A DNA stretch of 29,724 nucleotides from DAIOEK01 sp964600595. Lineage in GTDB: Bacteria; Chloroflexota; Anaerolineae; Anaerolineales; Anaerolineaceae. The stretch is from positions 1 through 29,724 of the forward strand of contig CAZRKL010000015.1 in the NCBI GenBank assembly GCA_964600595.1. The letters are read 5' to 3'. Within the stretch, counting starts at the first letter, position 1; the number at the start of each line of letters is the position of its first letter. Positions 16,125 through 23,522 of the stretch are shown piece by piece. The notes under the pieces are model-generated. The model worked only from the letters and a program-made list of their open reading frames with translations. It was not told the DNA's origin and made no database searches. The position numbers and the translations under genes are program-made.

Positions 16125-18023
16125 TTGGAAGCAAGCAAAATCACCAGAAATAAAATATTTACCGATCTTCTCCCCGTCCTCCCTCGTGTGCAAAAACCCG
16201 CCAGATACACCGGCGGTGAATTGAATCAGGTCTGCAAGGATTGGGATTCGGTCAACACACATTTCGCGATCGTATTTCCAGAAGTGTATGATGTCGGTGT
16301 ACCCAATCTCGGTGTGTCAATTCTATATGACCAGATCAACCAGCGCTCTGATGCACTTGCGGAGAGGGCATATGCCCCCTGGAAGGACATGGAAGCCGAA
16401 ATGCGTGAGCGCGGAATCCCTCTTTACGGGCTGGAGAGCAAAACGCCTCTTGTAAAATTTGATATTGTTGGTTTTTCTCTGCCGTACGAAACCCTATATA
16501 CCAATGTTCTAAATATTCTTGACCTTGCTGAAATTCCTATCCGGGTGGAAGATAGAAACGAGATTCATCCATTGGTTATCGCTGGTGGACATGCCTGCTT
16601 CAACCCTGAACCAATGCATGCCTTTATTGACGCGCTGGTGATTGGTGAGGGAGAAGAGGTGATTCACGACATCATCAACATACACCAAAAGTGGAAACAA
16701 TCGAAGTCAGATAGAGCTACCCTAATGCGGATGATGTCGGCCATTCAGGGTGTCTATGTTCCATCTTTATATCAAGTGGAATACTGCCCGGATGGAACGG
16801 TCAAATCCATCCTGCCAATTGATGCCAGTGTACCGGCCAAAGTGCATAAGCGAATTGTTGCTTCCCTTCCGAAACCACTCACCCGCTTTATCGTACCGAA
16901 TATTGAAGTGGTTCATGACCGGGTGGCTGTGGAGATCATGCGGGGATGTACGCGGGGTTGCCGGTTTTGCCATGCCGGGATGATCAACCGCCCTGTGCGC
17001 GAGCGGCCGGTGGAGATGATCCTCGAAGCGATCGAGGAAGCTGTCGAGAATACAGGTCATGAAGAAGTTGCCCTGCTTTCACTCAGTTCTTCTGATTACA
17101 CCGAAATTACCCGTCTGGTGAGCAGTATCACAGAAAAATACTCAGAGAGGCACTTGCATATATCCCTGCCTTCGCTCAGGATTGAATCATTCTCAGTGGA
17201 TCTGATGGATACACTGAAGGATTCCCGTTCTGGTGGGTTCACCCTGGCGCCGGAAGCCGCCACTGAAAAAATGCGCCAGATCATAAATAAACCAGTGAGT
17301 ACGCAGCAATTGTTGGATACCGCTCGAGAAATTTACAGCCGGGGTTGGACATCCATAAAATTGTATTTTATGATCGGTCATCCATCCGAGACCCTCGAAG
17401 ATGTTCGCGCGATCGCTGACTTGTGCTGGTCTGTCTGGCGGATCGGTCGCTCCATCATGGGCGGAAAGGCAAAAGTCCACGCCGGGGTAAGCACCTTTGT
17501 CCCGAAACCACACACGCCATTTCAGTGGGAAGCCTGCGATCAGATTGATCAGGTTATTGAAAAACAAAATCTATTGAAAGAACAACTGCGCAATCCCAAT
17601 TTCAAACTCACCTGGACAGATACCGAAGATACCCAATTGGAAGCCTGGCTTACACGTGGAGACCGCAGAATGTCTGAGGTAATCTTTACTGCATGGAAAA
17701 ATGGTGCTCATTTTGACGCCTGGCAGGAATCACATAATTATGACATATGGCTGAAAGCTTTTTCTGAAAACAATCTCGATCCTTCCTTTTATGCAGAGCG
17801 GATCAGATCGTTTGACGAAGTGCTTCCGTGGAGCCACATTGATGCGGGTGTACGACAATCCTATCTCAGAGCAGAGGCAAAAGCAGCCAAAGAGGGTAAG
17901 ACCAGGGATGATTGCCGTGATCAATGTTACGCGTGTGGCATCATGCCTGAGTATGCCTCCGCCTGGGTAGACACCTGGAAATGCCCACCAGCCAAAAATG
18001 TACCTTCTGGTGAGCTCAAATGA
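16125..18023 (+). CDS. B12-binding-type radical SAM protein (TIGR03960 family)
   Basis: A 632-residue protein. The N-terminal part carries the cobalamin-binding-like fold with FPEVYDVGVPNLGVSILYD and VIAGGHACFNPEPMHAF. A radical SAM domain follows, with the cluster motif CxxxCxxC at Cys275, Cys279 and Cys282 (RGCTRGCRFCHAG). A C-terminal CRDQCYACGI segment follows. Members are normally paired or fused with a TIGR03936 (DUF2344) protein, which is exactly the next gene, overlapping by four bases. I choose TTG at 16125, nine bases after the SDR stop, with AGG upstream. An ATG at 16041 would lie inside the SDR gene and add 28 residues without family support. The reaction is unknown. Confidence 0.88.
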   Translation: MEASKITRNKIFTDLLPVLPRVQKPARYTGGELNQVCKDWDSVNTHFAIVFPEVYDVGVPNLGVSILYDQINQRSDALAERAYAPWKDMEAEMRERGIPLYGLESKTPLVKFDIVGFSLPYETLYTNVLNILDLAEIPIRVEDRNEIHPLVIAGGHACFNPEPMHAFIDALVIGEGEEVIHDIINIHQKWKQSKSDRATLMRMMSAIQGVYVPSLYQVEYCPDGTVKSILPIDASVPAKVHKRIVASLPKPLTRFIVPNIEVVHDRVAVEIMRGCTRGCRFCHAGMINRPVRERPVEMILEAIEEAVENTGHEEVALLSLSSSDYTEITRLVSSITEKYSERHLHISLPSLRIESFSVDLMDTLKDSRSGGFTLAPEAATEKMRQIINKPVSTQQLLDTAREIYSRGWTSIKLYFMIGHPSETLEDVRAIADLCWSVWRIGRSIMGGKAKVHAGVSTFVPKPHTPFQWEACDQIDQVIEKQNLLKEQLRNPNFKLTWTDTEDTQLEAWLTRGDRRMSEVIFTAWKNGAHFDAWQESHNYDIWLKAFSENNLDPSFYAERIRSFDEVLPWSHIDAGVRQSYLRAEAKAAKEGKTRDDCRDQCYACGIMPEYASAWVDTWKCPPAKNVPSGELK

Positions 18024-18661
18024 AGCGAATACGCATTACCTTTGCCAAAACTGAATTGATTCGCTTTATCGGTCATCTCGATGTGTACCACATCTGGATC
18101 CGCATGTTCAGACGGGCGAAAATAAAACTGGTGCACAGTCAGGGATTTCACCCACAGCCCAAGATCCAACTGGCTTCTGCTTTATCCCTTGGCTACACCG
18201 GCAGCCACGAATTGCTGGAGTGCTGGCTTGAGGAAGACATCAGTTCTGAAGAGTTAAATCAAAGGTTAAGCGTAATTCGGCATCCTGGTATTGATATTGT
18301 CGGTATGGAAGAGGTACCTCTAAATTTGCCAGCCATGCAAACCCGCGTGCAAACTCAGACATACTCAATTCAAGTGTTCAATGCAGATAAAGAAGAGCTG
18401 ACCACCAGACTTGAACAACTGTCCAGCCAACCCGAACTCTGGGTGGATCGGAAAAAGAAGACAGTGGACGTCAAACCATTCTGGTTGGGTTACCACTGGC
18501 TGGATATCTCCGCGGACAATGGCATCGCTTTAGAGCTGGTTTTTTCAGCTGGCGAACTCACCAATGGTAAGCCAGATGAAATTTTGCGCTTGTTGGGGCT
18601 GGATCCGTTGAACTGCCTGATCGAAAGAACGCAACTCACTTTAAGCCAGTCTAGCGGTTGA
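18020..18661 (+). CDS. TIGR03936 / DUF2344 radical SAM-associated protein
   Basis: A 213-residue protein starting MKRIRITFAKTELIRFIGHLDV. It contains the SQGFHPQPKIQLASALSLGYTG segment typical of DUF2344, which is fused to TIGR03960 proteins in many bacteria. The ATGA overlap with the preceding radical SAM gene makes the pair translationally coupled. In many genomes this pair lies before rne/rng and rplU-rpmA, but not here. The 3' end overlaps the convergent EamA gene by 11 bases. The role is unknown; an RNA-modification link has been suggested by context in other genomes. Confidence 0.85.
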   Translation: MKRIRITFAKTELIRFIGHLDVYHIWIRMFRRAKIKLVHSQGFHPQPKIQLASALSLGYTGSHELLECWLEEDISSEELNQRLSVIRHPGIDIVGMEEVPLNLPAMQTRVQTQTYSIQVFNADKEELTTRLEQLSSQPELWVDRKKKTVDVKPFWLGYHWLDISADNGIALELVFSAGELTNGKPDEILRLLGLDPLNCLIERTQLTLSQSSG

Positions 18662-19538
18662 TTTCCACCAGCTGGTTAGCATCAATTTTATTCTGCCGGA
18701 TGGTTATCACCTGGGAGAATACTATTGCTGCAAAAATTAATCCGCAGCCAAGTATCTGAATAAGTGTCAGCTGTTCCTTCAAGAAGAGCCATCCAATTAA
18801 CGCGGCAAATACAGCTTCCATACTGAGGATGATCGCAGCGTCGGCGGGTGGCGCGTGCCGCTGTCCGTACGCCTGCAGCGTAAAACCCACCGCAGTGGAA
18901 ACCACGGACAGATAGAGGATGGAAATCCAATTGGGCAGCAAGGCTGGCAGTGAATCTGACTGAAACAATATGCCAAAAATCAGGTTCAATGCACCGCAAA
19001 ATATGTTCTGCCCGATGACAAAATGTAAGACGGGTACACTCTTTACAGCCTTACCAATCACAATCACATGAAAAGCCCACATGAAAGCGCCCAGCAGCAT
19101 TAAGAGATCACCAATATTCAACTTGATCGGTCCACCCATGCTCAGGAAATACACCCCTGCAGCCGTCGTGGCTGCAGCAGCCCAGATTAGACGGGAGATT
19201 TTTTCGCGCCAGAATACAGTCAGCAGTATTGGAATGAGGACAACATAAATCCCGGTGATGAAACCGGCATTTCCAACTGTGGTGAATTCAAGACCGGTCT
19301 GTTGAAGGCCACCCCCAAGGAAGAGAATAAAACCTGCCACCAACATCCAGGGAAGGCTATTCCGGGTCATTTGCAAGTTGAACTTTACAAGGGGTAACAT
19401 CACAAGCGCACCCAGAAGCCACCGCGCGCCGTTAAAGACGAGAGCTCCTACTTCTCCAGCCGCAGCGCTCTGGGCGAGGAAGCCAAAACCCCATAGTAAT
19501 GCTACAAACAAGAGAGTGAGATCGGCTTTCAATCGCAT
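18651..19538 (-). CDS. EamA/DMT-family transporter
   Basis: A 295-residue integral membrane protein with about ten hydrophobic helices arranged as two EamA repeats. The first begins LTLLFVALLWGFGFLAQ and the second begins near LLMLLGAFMWAFHVIVIG. The family includes exporters of amino acids and other small metabolites; the substrate is unknown. I start at ATG 19538. An upstream in-frame ATG at 19718 would require translating across the antisense strand of the tRNA-Arg gene, so I reject it. No good Shine-Dalgarno site precedes 19538. The 3' end overlaps the convergent DUF2344 gene and no terminator is visible between them. Confidence 0.88.
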   Translation of the reverse strand: MRLKADLTLLFVALLWGFGFLAQSAAAGEVGALVFNGARWLLGALVMLPLVKFNLQMTRNSLPWMLVAGFILFLGGGLQQTGLEFTTVGNAGFITGIYVVLIPILLTVFWREKISRLIWAAAATTAAGVYFLSMGGPIKLNIGDLLMLLGAFMWAFHVIVIGKAVKSVPVLHFVIGQNIFCGALNLIFGILFQSDSLPALLPNWISILYLSVVSTAVGFTLQAYGQRHAPPADAAIILSMEAVFAALIGWLFLKEQLTLIQILGCGLIFAAIVFSQVITIRQNKIDANQLVEINR

Positions 19539-19595
19539 GCAGGCAAGTTTACCATGATTAGTCTGGGTTCTATCAACGAACCGCCAAGCATTGTA

Positions 19596-19604
19596 TGGTA
19601 AAAT
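19596..19604 (+). promoter_or_regulatory. Extended -10 promoter of tRNA-Arg
   Basis: TGGTAAAAT is an extended -10 element ending ten bases before the tRNA. The -35 region is poor. The eleven bases TATGGTAAAAT are identical to those at the rpmB promoter. Confidence 0.5.
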
Positions 19605-19613
19605 ATGGTCGAT

Positions 19614-19685
19614 GCCCTTGTAGCCTAGTGGATAAGGCGCCACCCTCCGGAGGTGGAAACCGGCGTTCGAGTCGCCGCAGGGGCG
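19614..19685 (+). tRNA. tRNA-Arg (anticodon CCG)
   Basis: A complete 72-base cloverleaf can be folded. The acceptor GCCCTTG pairs with CAGGGGC (one G-T pair). The D stem is GCCT/AGGC, the anticodon stem CCACC/GGTGG with loop CTCCGGA, and the T stem CGGCG/CGCCG with loop TTCGAGT. The anticodon is CCG at 19647-19649, reading CGG. CCA is not encoded; the discriminator is G. The tRNA is followed by a T-rich stretch (TTTATTTAATTTTCC) without a hairpin, which may act in termination. It lies between the divergent EamA gene and the ferric-reductase-like gene. Confidence 0.95.
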
Positions 19686-19742
19686 CTGTTTATTTAATTT
19701 TCCTTTGGGTTTATACAATTACATGACATCAGTTATACAATC

Positions 19743-21086
19743 ATGGAAAATATAACTATGAACAATATGAAACGAATTTTTCAAGGTATCCTTTGGATCA
19801 TTATTTATCTTCTGCTGACTCTGGCGCCTTTGTTCATCCTGCTTATTGGACCAACTCCGGAAGGCAGAGATTTCTGGAGGGAGTTTTCTGTTGCTCTCGG
19901 TTTCACCGGTCTGGCAATGATGGGATTGCAGTTCGTCCTCACAGCCAGGTTTAAAACACTCAAAGCCCCTTACGGCAGCGATATAGTTTACTTCTTTCAC
20001 CGTCAGATATCTGTTGTAACTTTCTTCCTGATCCTGGCACATCCAATTATTTTGTTTATCACCTCCCCATCGATGTTGTCATTACTTAACCCGATTACCG
20101 CCCCCTGGCGGGCGCGTTTTGGTTTGGTCAGCATATTAAGTCTTGTAGGTCTGGTAGTTTTTTCCATCTACCGGAAGCAACTAAAGATTCTCTATGAACG
20201 TTGGCGAATATGGCATGGTGCCTTCGCCATATTTGCTATGCTGGGAGCTTTATTTCACATACTCGGAGTCAATCACTATGTTGCCATTCCCTGGAAAAAA
20301 GCTTTCTGGATAGCCTATACCGCATTCTGGGTGGGATTAATTCTTTGGACCCGTGTAATTAAACCCTGGTTGGAAATGCGTAAACCTTACCAGATTGAGC
20401 ATGTCACACCAGAGCGCGGAAACGCCGCAACATTGACTATCTCCCCAGTAAATCATAAGGGCATCAATTTTCATCCCGGGCAGTTTGCCTGGATCAGCGT
20501 GGGCGCCAATCCCTATATGGATCGGGAACATCCTTTCTCCATTGCATCGAGCGCAGAAAAACCAGACCAGATTTCATTCACAATTAAAAACCTGGGAGAT
20601 TTCAGCAGCACAATTCCCAGTTTAAAATCTGGCGAGAAGGTGTATTTGGATGGGCCTTATGGGTCTTTCAGCATTGACAGGCACCAACACGCTAAAGGAT
20701 TTGTCTTTCTCGCCGGAGGAATAGGCATCACACCCTTCATGAGTACGCTCAGAACTATTCGGGACCGCAAGGATACCCGCCCAGTATGGCTTTTCTATGC
20801 CAACAACGAATGGAAAGATGTCACCTTTAGAGAAGAGTTGGAATCAATCCAATCAGAGATCAATCTGCATTTGATCCACGTTATTCGCTTTCCCGAAGAT
20901 GGGTATCAGGGCGAAACAGGTTTTATCACGAAACAGGTTTTATTAAGTCACTTGCCTGCAGATACTGCCGGGTTGGAATTCTTCATCTGTGGACCTATTC
21001 CAATGATGAAAGCAGCCGAAGGGATTTTATCCGATCTGAATATTGCTCCCGGAGATATTCATACAGAAGTCTTTTATCTTGCCTGA
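19743..21086 (+). CDS. Ferric-reductase-like transmembrane flavocytochrome (COG4097 type)
   Basis: A 447-residue protein. The N-terminal half has about six membrane helices with two histidine pairs, His86/His100 and His158/His172, each spaced by 13 residues. That is the bis-haem pattern of ferric reductases and NADPH oxidases. The C-terminal half is a ferredoxin-NADP-reductase-type module with HPFSIASS (263-270, FAD), LDGPYGSF, GGIGITP (325-331, NAD(P)) and FICGPIPMM. No C-terminal 2Fe-2S domain is present. It likely moves electrons from NAD(P)H across the membrane; the acceptor is unknown. ATGs at 19743, 19758 and 19767 compete, and none has a clear ribosome binding site. Confidence 0.87.
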   Translation: MENITMNNMKRIFQGILWIIIYLLLTLAPLFILLIGPTPEGRDFWREFSVALGFTGLAMMGLQFVLTARFKTLKAPYGSDIVYFFHRQISVVTFFLILAHPIILFITSPSMLSLLNPITAPWRARFGLVSILSLVGLVVFSIYRKQLKILYERWRIWHGAFAIFAMLGALFHILGVNHYVAIPWKKAFWIAYTAFWVGLILWTRVIKPWLEMRKPYQIEHVTPERGNAATLTISPVNHKGINFHPGQFAWISVGANPYMDREHPFSIASSAEKPDQISFTIKNLGDFSSTIPSLKSGEKVYLDGPYGSFSIDRHQHAKGFVFLAGGIGITPFMSTLRTIRDRKDTRPVWLFYANNEWKDVTFREELESIQSEINLHLIHVIRFPEDGYQGETGFITKQVLLSHLPADTAGLEFFICGPIPMMKAAEGILSDLNIAPGDIHTEVFYLA

Positions 21087-21092
21087 GGTAGT

Positions 21093-21191
21093 ATGCGTCA
21101 AAAACTAGCTGTTGGATTGGTAATTCTGATTTCAATACTGATAATTAGCCTGTCAGCGTTCTTCGCCTATTATCAGGCTTATTTGCGTTAA
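21093..21191 (+). CDS. Putative 32-residue single-span membrane peptide
   Basis: A short frame begins six bases after the ferric-reductase-like stop codon, with GAGG correctly spaced before the ATG. It encodes MRQKLAVGLV followed by a strongly hydrophobic stretch to about residue 25 and the end AYYQAYLR: positive residues at both ends around one membrane helix. Its stop codon overlaps that of the convergent gene at 21188. The Shine-Dalgarno site, coupling and composition support translation. A role as a small subunit or stabiliser of the flavocytochrome is inference. Confidence 0.5.
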   Translation: MRQKLAVGLVILISILIISLSAFFAYYQAYLR

Positions 21192-21982
21192 TCCGTTTTG
21201 CTCGCCAGTATTTCATTCACAGTCGTGAGCAATATGGGTATATTGGGCACATTCCCCACTTTTGTTTTAAGTTTTTGCTTGGTTGCCGAATCAGAGTAGT
21301 AATTTAATTCCAAATGCCCATTTTCGATTTCCAGCGAAGAAATTCTCTCCCATGGTATCGCTTTACCATCCATTTTGATTCCGCTCTCCGGGTAAACCAG
21401 GAGCTGCCCAAAATGCAAAATTGCCTTTGTTTCCATGCTCGCCTTAACCCGGTTCTGGATGAGTGGAAATACCGCGTTACTGATTTTCTTACGTAAATCT
21501 TCGAGTTTTATTATTCTTCCGTCAAAAATTATTCGCCGCTTATCATATAAATCCAGCAGGATATGTTTTTGCCAGACCGGAAAAATTAAATACCATACTA
21601 TTCGGTAGTCAACTTTCAAGCCGATCACTTCATCCCAGCGAAATTGTTGGACCTTTTTCCCACCAAGGGTAAAACCCCAATCATAAAGGGTGACTTTCGA
21701 GCGAGGATAGCGGATCAAACCAATGAATGCGATCAATGCTATTACAAAAAACACCCCAGCACCCCAGAGCCAGTTGGCAAGCGTATGTTGGGCAATGATC
21801 TGACCGTATTGAATTCCTGCCTGATACGCGTCCCATTGACCTAACACAATCAATAATATTACTCCGGCAGTGGCAAAAATAAGAAGCGCGGTCAGAGAAA
21901 ATGGAAATCGGTAGCGGTATTCGGCGATTTTCTCGCCCAACGCGATTGTATCTTGTCCGTTATCCTGAAGTTTGTTATCCAT
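21188..21982 (-). CDS. Two-helix membrane protein with two PH-like repeats
   Basis: A 264-residue protein with a cytosolic N-terminus, transmembrane helices at about 28-48 and 71-91, and a soluble C-terminal region. That region looks like two tandem copies of one beta-rich unit. Copy one is at about 97-175, with VTLYDWGFTLGGKK then FRWDEVIGLKV. Copy two is at about 185-260, with AILHFGQLLVYPESGIKMDG then IPWERISSLEI. Each copy ends in a helix, a PH-domain-like layout. It may belong with DUF6585-type proteins, but I am not certain. The start lies two bases beyond the mreB-like stop codon, with one base between, so the two are co-expressed. Function is unknown; a link to the MreB-like filament is inference. 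Confidence 0.75.
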   Translation of the reverse strand: MDNKLQDNGQDTIALGEKIAEYRYRFPFSLTALLIFATAGVILLIVLGQWDAYQAGIQYGQIIAQHTLANWLWGAGVFFVIALIAFIGLIRYPRSKVTLYDWGFTLGGKKVQQFRWDEVIGLKVDYRIVWYLIFPVWQKHILLDLYDKRRIIFDGRIIKLEDLRKKISNAVFPLIQNRVKASMETKAILHFGQLLVYPESGIKMDGKAIPWERISSLEIENGHLELNYYSDSATKQKLKTKVGNVPNIPILLTTVNEILASKTD

Positions 21983-21983
21983 C

Positions 21984-22991
21984 CTACACCGGTGGTAAAT
22001 TCCGTTTCAATTGTTCGTACATACCAAAGGCTTTTGAAGCACCTTCCACAGTGCATGTCAGTGGATTGTCAACCAAATAGGCTGGTATTCCCAATGATTT
22101 TGTCAGGTGCTTGTCAATTCCACGAAGCATCGCCCCACCACCGCAAAGGGCAACTCCACGGTCGATAATATCAGAAAGTAATTCCGGGGGTGTCTTTTCG
22201 AGGACCCTCTTGATGCTCAGTGTTACTTCCTGCAGCGGTTCTTCCAGCGCTTCCACGATGTCTTCATTTTTAACATCCAGAGAACGCGGTAAACCGGTGA
22301 CCTGGTCCTGCCCCTGAATTTCCATAGATGACTGGTTTGTAATGGGGATGGCTGAGCCAATCTTTATCTTTAACTGCTCTGCGGTTGGTTGACCAATGAT
22401 CAAGCCATATTTTTTTCTGATATAGGTAATAATGGCTTCGTCCAGACGCAAACCACCGCCGCGCAATGATTCTGCAGAGACAATTCCATTCATTGCCAGA
22501 ACTGCCGCCTGGGTCGAACCTCCCCCGAGAGAGATAATCATATTTCCAGAGGGGGTATTAATCGGTAAATCAATTCCGATTGCTGCTGCCAACGGTTGCC
22601 AGATGAGAGCTACTTCCCGTGCTCCAGCGCCAAGGCAGGCTTCATGAACAGCTCGGAGTTCCACGCTGGTGACGCCGAATGGAACGGTAATCATTACTCC
22701 GGGTTTAAAAACACGCATCGGTCCTGAGACCCGCTGCAGAATATCTTTTAATAGATTTTCTGTGATTTCGAACTCTGCAATTACACTATTTTGCAATGGG
22801 CGCACAACTTCGATAGATTCTGGTACTCTGCCCAGCATATCTTTGGCAGCCTGACCCCACTCGACCATTTTCATTTCTTCTACCAGAATTGCTACAATCG
22901 TAGGTTCCTGAATTAAGATCTGATTCCCTTCAGAAACCCGCGTAAAAAGTGTCCCCAGATCAATTCCAATTTCGCGTGATAAAAACGCCAT
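21984..22991 (-). CDS. mreB: MreB/Mbl-family actin-like protein with altered ATP-site residues
   Basis: A 335-residue bacterial actin. It keeps IGIDLGT (8-14), VRPLQNSVIAEFEITE (63-78), VPFGVTSVE (103-111) and the phosphate/adenosine motif LCGGGAMLRGID (282-293). Key differences: the usual DLGTANT reads DLGTLFT; the EEPMAAAIG segment reads WQPLAAAIG, so Glu becomes Gln132; and the second phosphate motif DIGGGTTE reads SLGGGSTQ, so Asp becomes Ser154. AAAGGGA precedes the ATG. The gene lies downstream of atpC with about 95 bases between and a large palindrome ahead of it. MreB family filaments organise cell-wall synthesis. With these substitutions, ATP hydrolysis may be slow or lost, and another cell-shape paralogue may exist elsewhere. 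Confidence 0.85.
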   Translation of the reverse strand: MAFLSREIGIDLGTLFTRVSEGNQILIQEPTIVAILVEEMKMVEWGQAAKDMLGRVPESIEVVRPLQNSVIAEFEITENLLKDILQRVSGPMRVFKPGVMITVPFGVTSVELRAVHEACLGAGAREVALIWQPLAAAIGIDLPINTPSGNMIISLGGGSTQAAVLAMNGIVSAESLRGGGLRLDEAIITYIRKKYGLIIGQPTAEQLKIKIGSAIPITNQSSMEIQGQDQVTGLPRSLDVKNEDIVEALEEPLQEVTLSIKRVLEKTPPELLSDIIDRGVALCGGGAMLRGIDKHLTKSLGIPAYLVDNPLTCTVEGASKAFGMYEQLKRNLPPV

Positions 22992-23014
22992 GCAATGTCC
23001 CTTTCGATGTATTA

Positions 23015-23020
23015 ATTATA
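23015..23020 (-). promoter_or_regulatory. -10 box of the mreB-like gene
   Basis: TATAAT on the minus strand overlaps the downstream arm of the palindrome. The start site would be near 23008, 17 bases ahead of the ATG, with AAAGGGA in the leader. No consensus -35 is present at 16-18 bases, so the promoter may need an activator or be controlled at the palindrome. Confidence 0.4.
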
Positions 23021-23059
23021 CCCAGATCGGTATATAGATACCGTAGAATCTGGGTATAA
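23016..23059. repeat. Large imperfect palindrome upstream of the mreB-like gene
   Basis: TTATACCCAGAT (23016-23027) and ATCTGGGTATAA (23048-23059) are perfect 12-base inverted repeats. Inside them CGGTAT (23028-23033) and ATACCG (23038-23043) form a second perfect pair around a four-base loop, with a TAGA bulge. The structure is not followed by a T tract on either strand. It could be an operator for a dimeric regulator, an RNA processing structure, or both. Confidence 0.7.
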
Positions 23060-23078
23060 CAATCTACATATAAACAAT

Positions 23079-23092
23079 CGGTAAGTTTACCG
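23079..23092 (-). terminator. Possible weak terminator at the atpC end
   Basis: CGGTAA and TTACCG form a 14-base palindrome that overlaps the atpC stop codon (23087-23089). On the minus strand it is followed by ATTGTTTAT. The stem is short, so partial termination or read-through into the mreB-like gene is likely. Confidence 0.35.
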
Positions 23093-23506
23093 CTGTGTTT
23101 TTTTGAATTTCCTCACCGCATCCAGCCGCAAATTGGAGCGCCGTAATGCGGATTGCAGAGCCAGATAGGTGTCGGTATCTTGAGGTACGGCTTTTGCCAG
23201 ATATTCTTCGGCTTTCTTTCGGGCAGCTTCTGCTCTCGCAACATCAATCTCTTGAACATTTTCTGCCGCGTCAGCTAGAATGATAATTGAATCCGGCTGC
23301 ACTTCAACGATACCACCAGCAACAGTGAAAATCAGTTCTTCCCCTTTGGTTCGGACCTTGATAACACCGATCTTCAGAGTGGAGAGCAAAGGTGAGTGGT
23401 TGGGTAAAATGCCCATCTCTCCGGCTGAACCGGGAACGACGACCATATCCACATCACCCGAGAAAACGCAACGATCCTGTGAGGTAATATCCAGATGAAT
23501 CGGCAT
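23087..23506 (-). CDS. atpC: F1 ATP synthase epsilon subunit
   Basis: A 139-residue protein with the N-terminal beta-barrel (MPIHLDITSQDRCVFSG, VPGSAGEMGILPNHSPLLSTL, VAGGIVEV) and a C-terminal helical pair rich in Ala/Glu/Arg (about 85-135). The subunit links the gamma shaft to the c-ring and can inhibit ATP hydrolysis. It is the last atp gene, 16 bases behind atpD. Confidence 0.95.
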   Translation of the reverse strand: MPIHLDITSQDRCVFSGDVDMVVVPGSAGEMGILPNHSPLLSTLKIGVIKVRTKGEELIFTVAGGIVEVQPDSIIILADAAENVQEIDVARAEAARKKAEEYLAKAVPQDTDTYLALQSALRRSNLRLDAVRKFKKTQR

Positions 23507-23522
23507 AATTCCTGCCTCAGGC

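Noticed and set aside
19539..19718. 60-residue N-terminal extension of the EamA protein
   Set aside because: It would be translated from the antisense strand of a complete tRNA gene and is hydrophilic, unlike the family.
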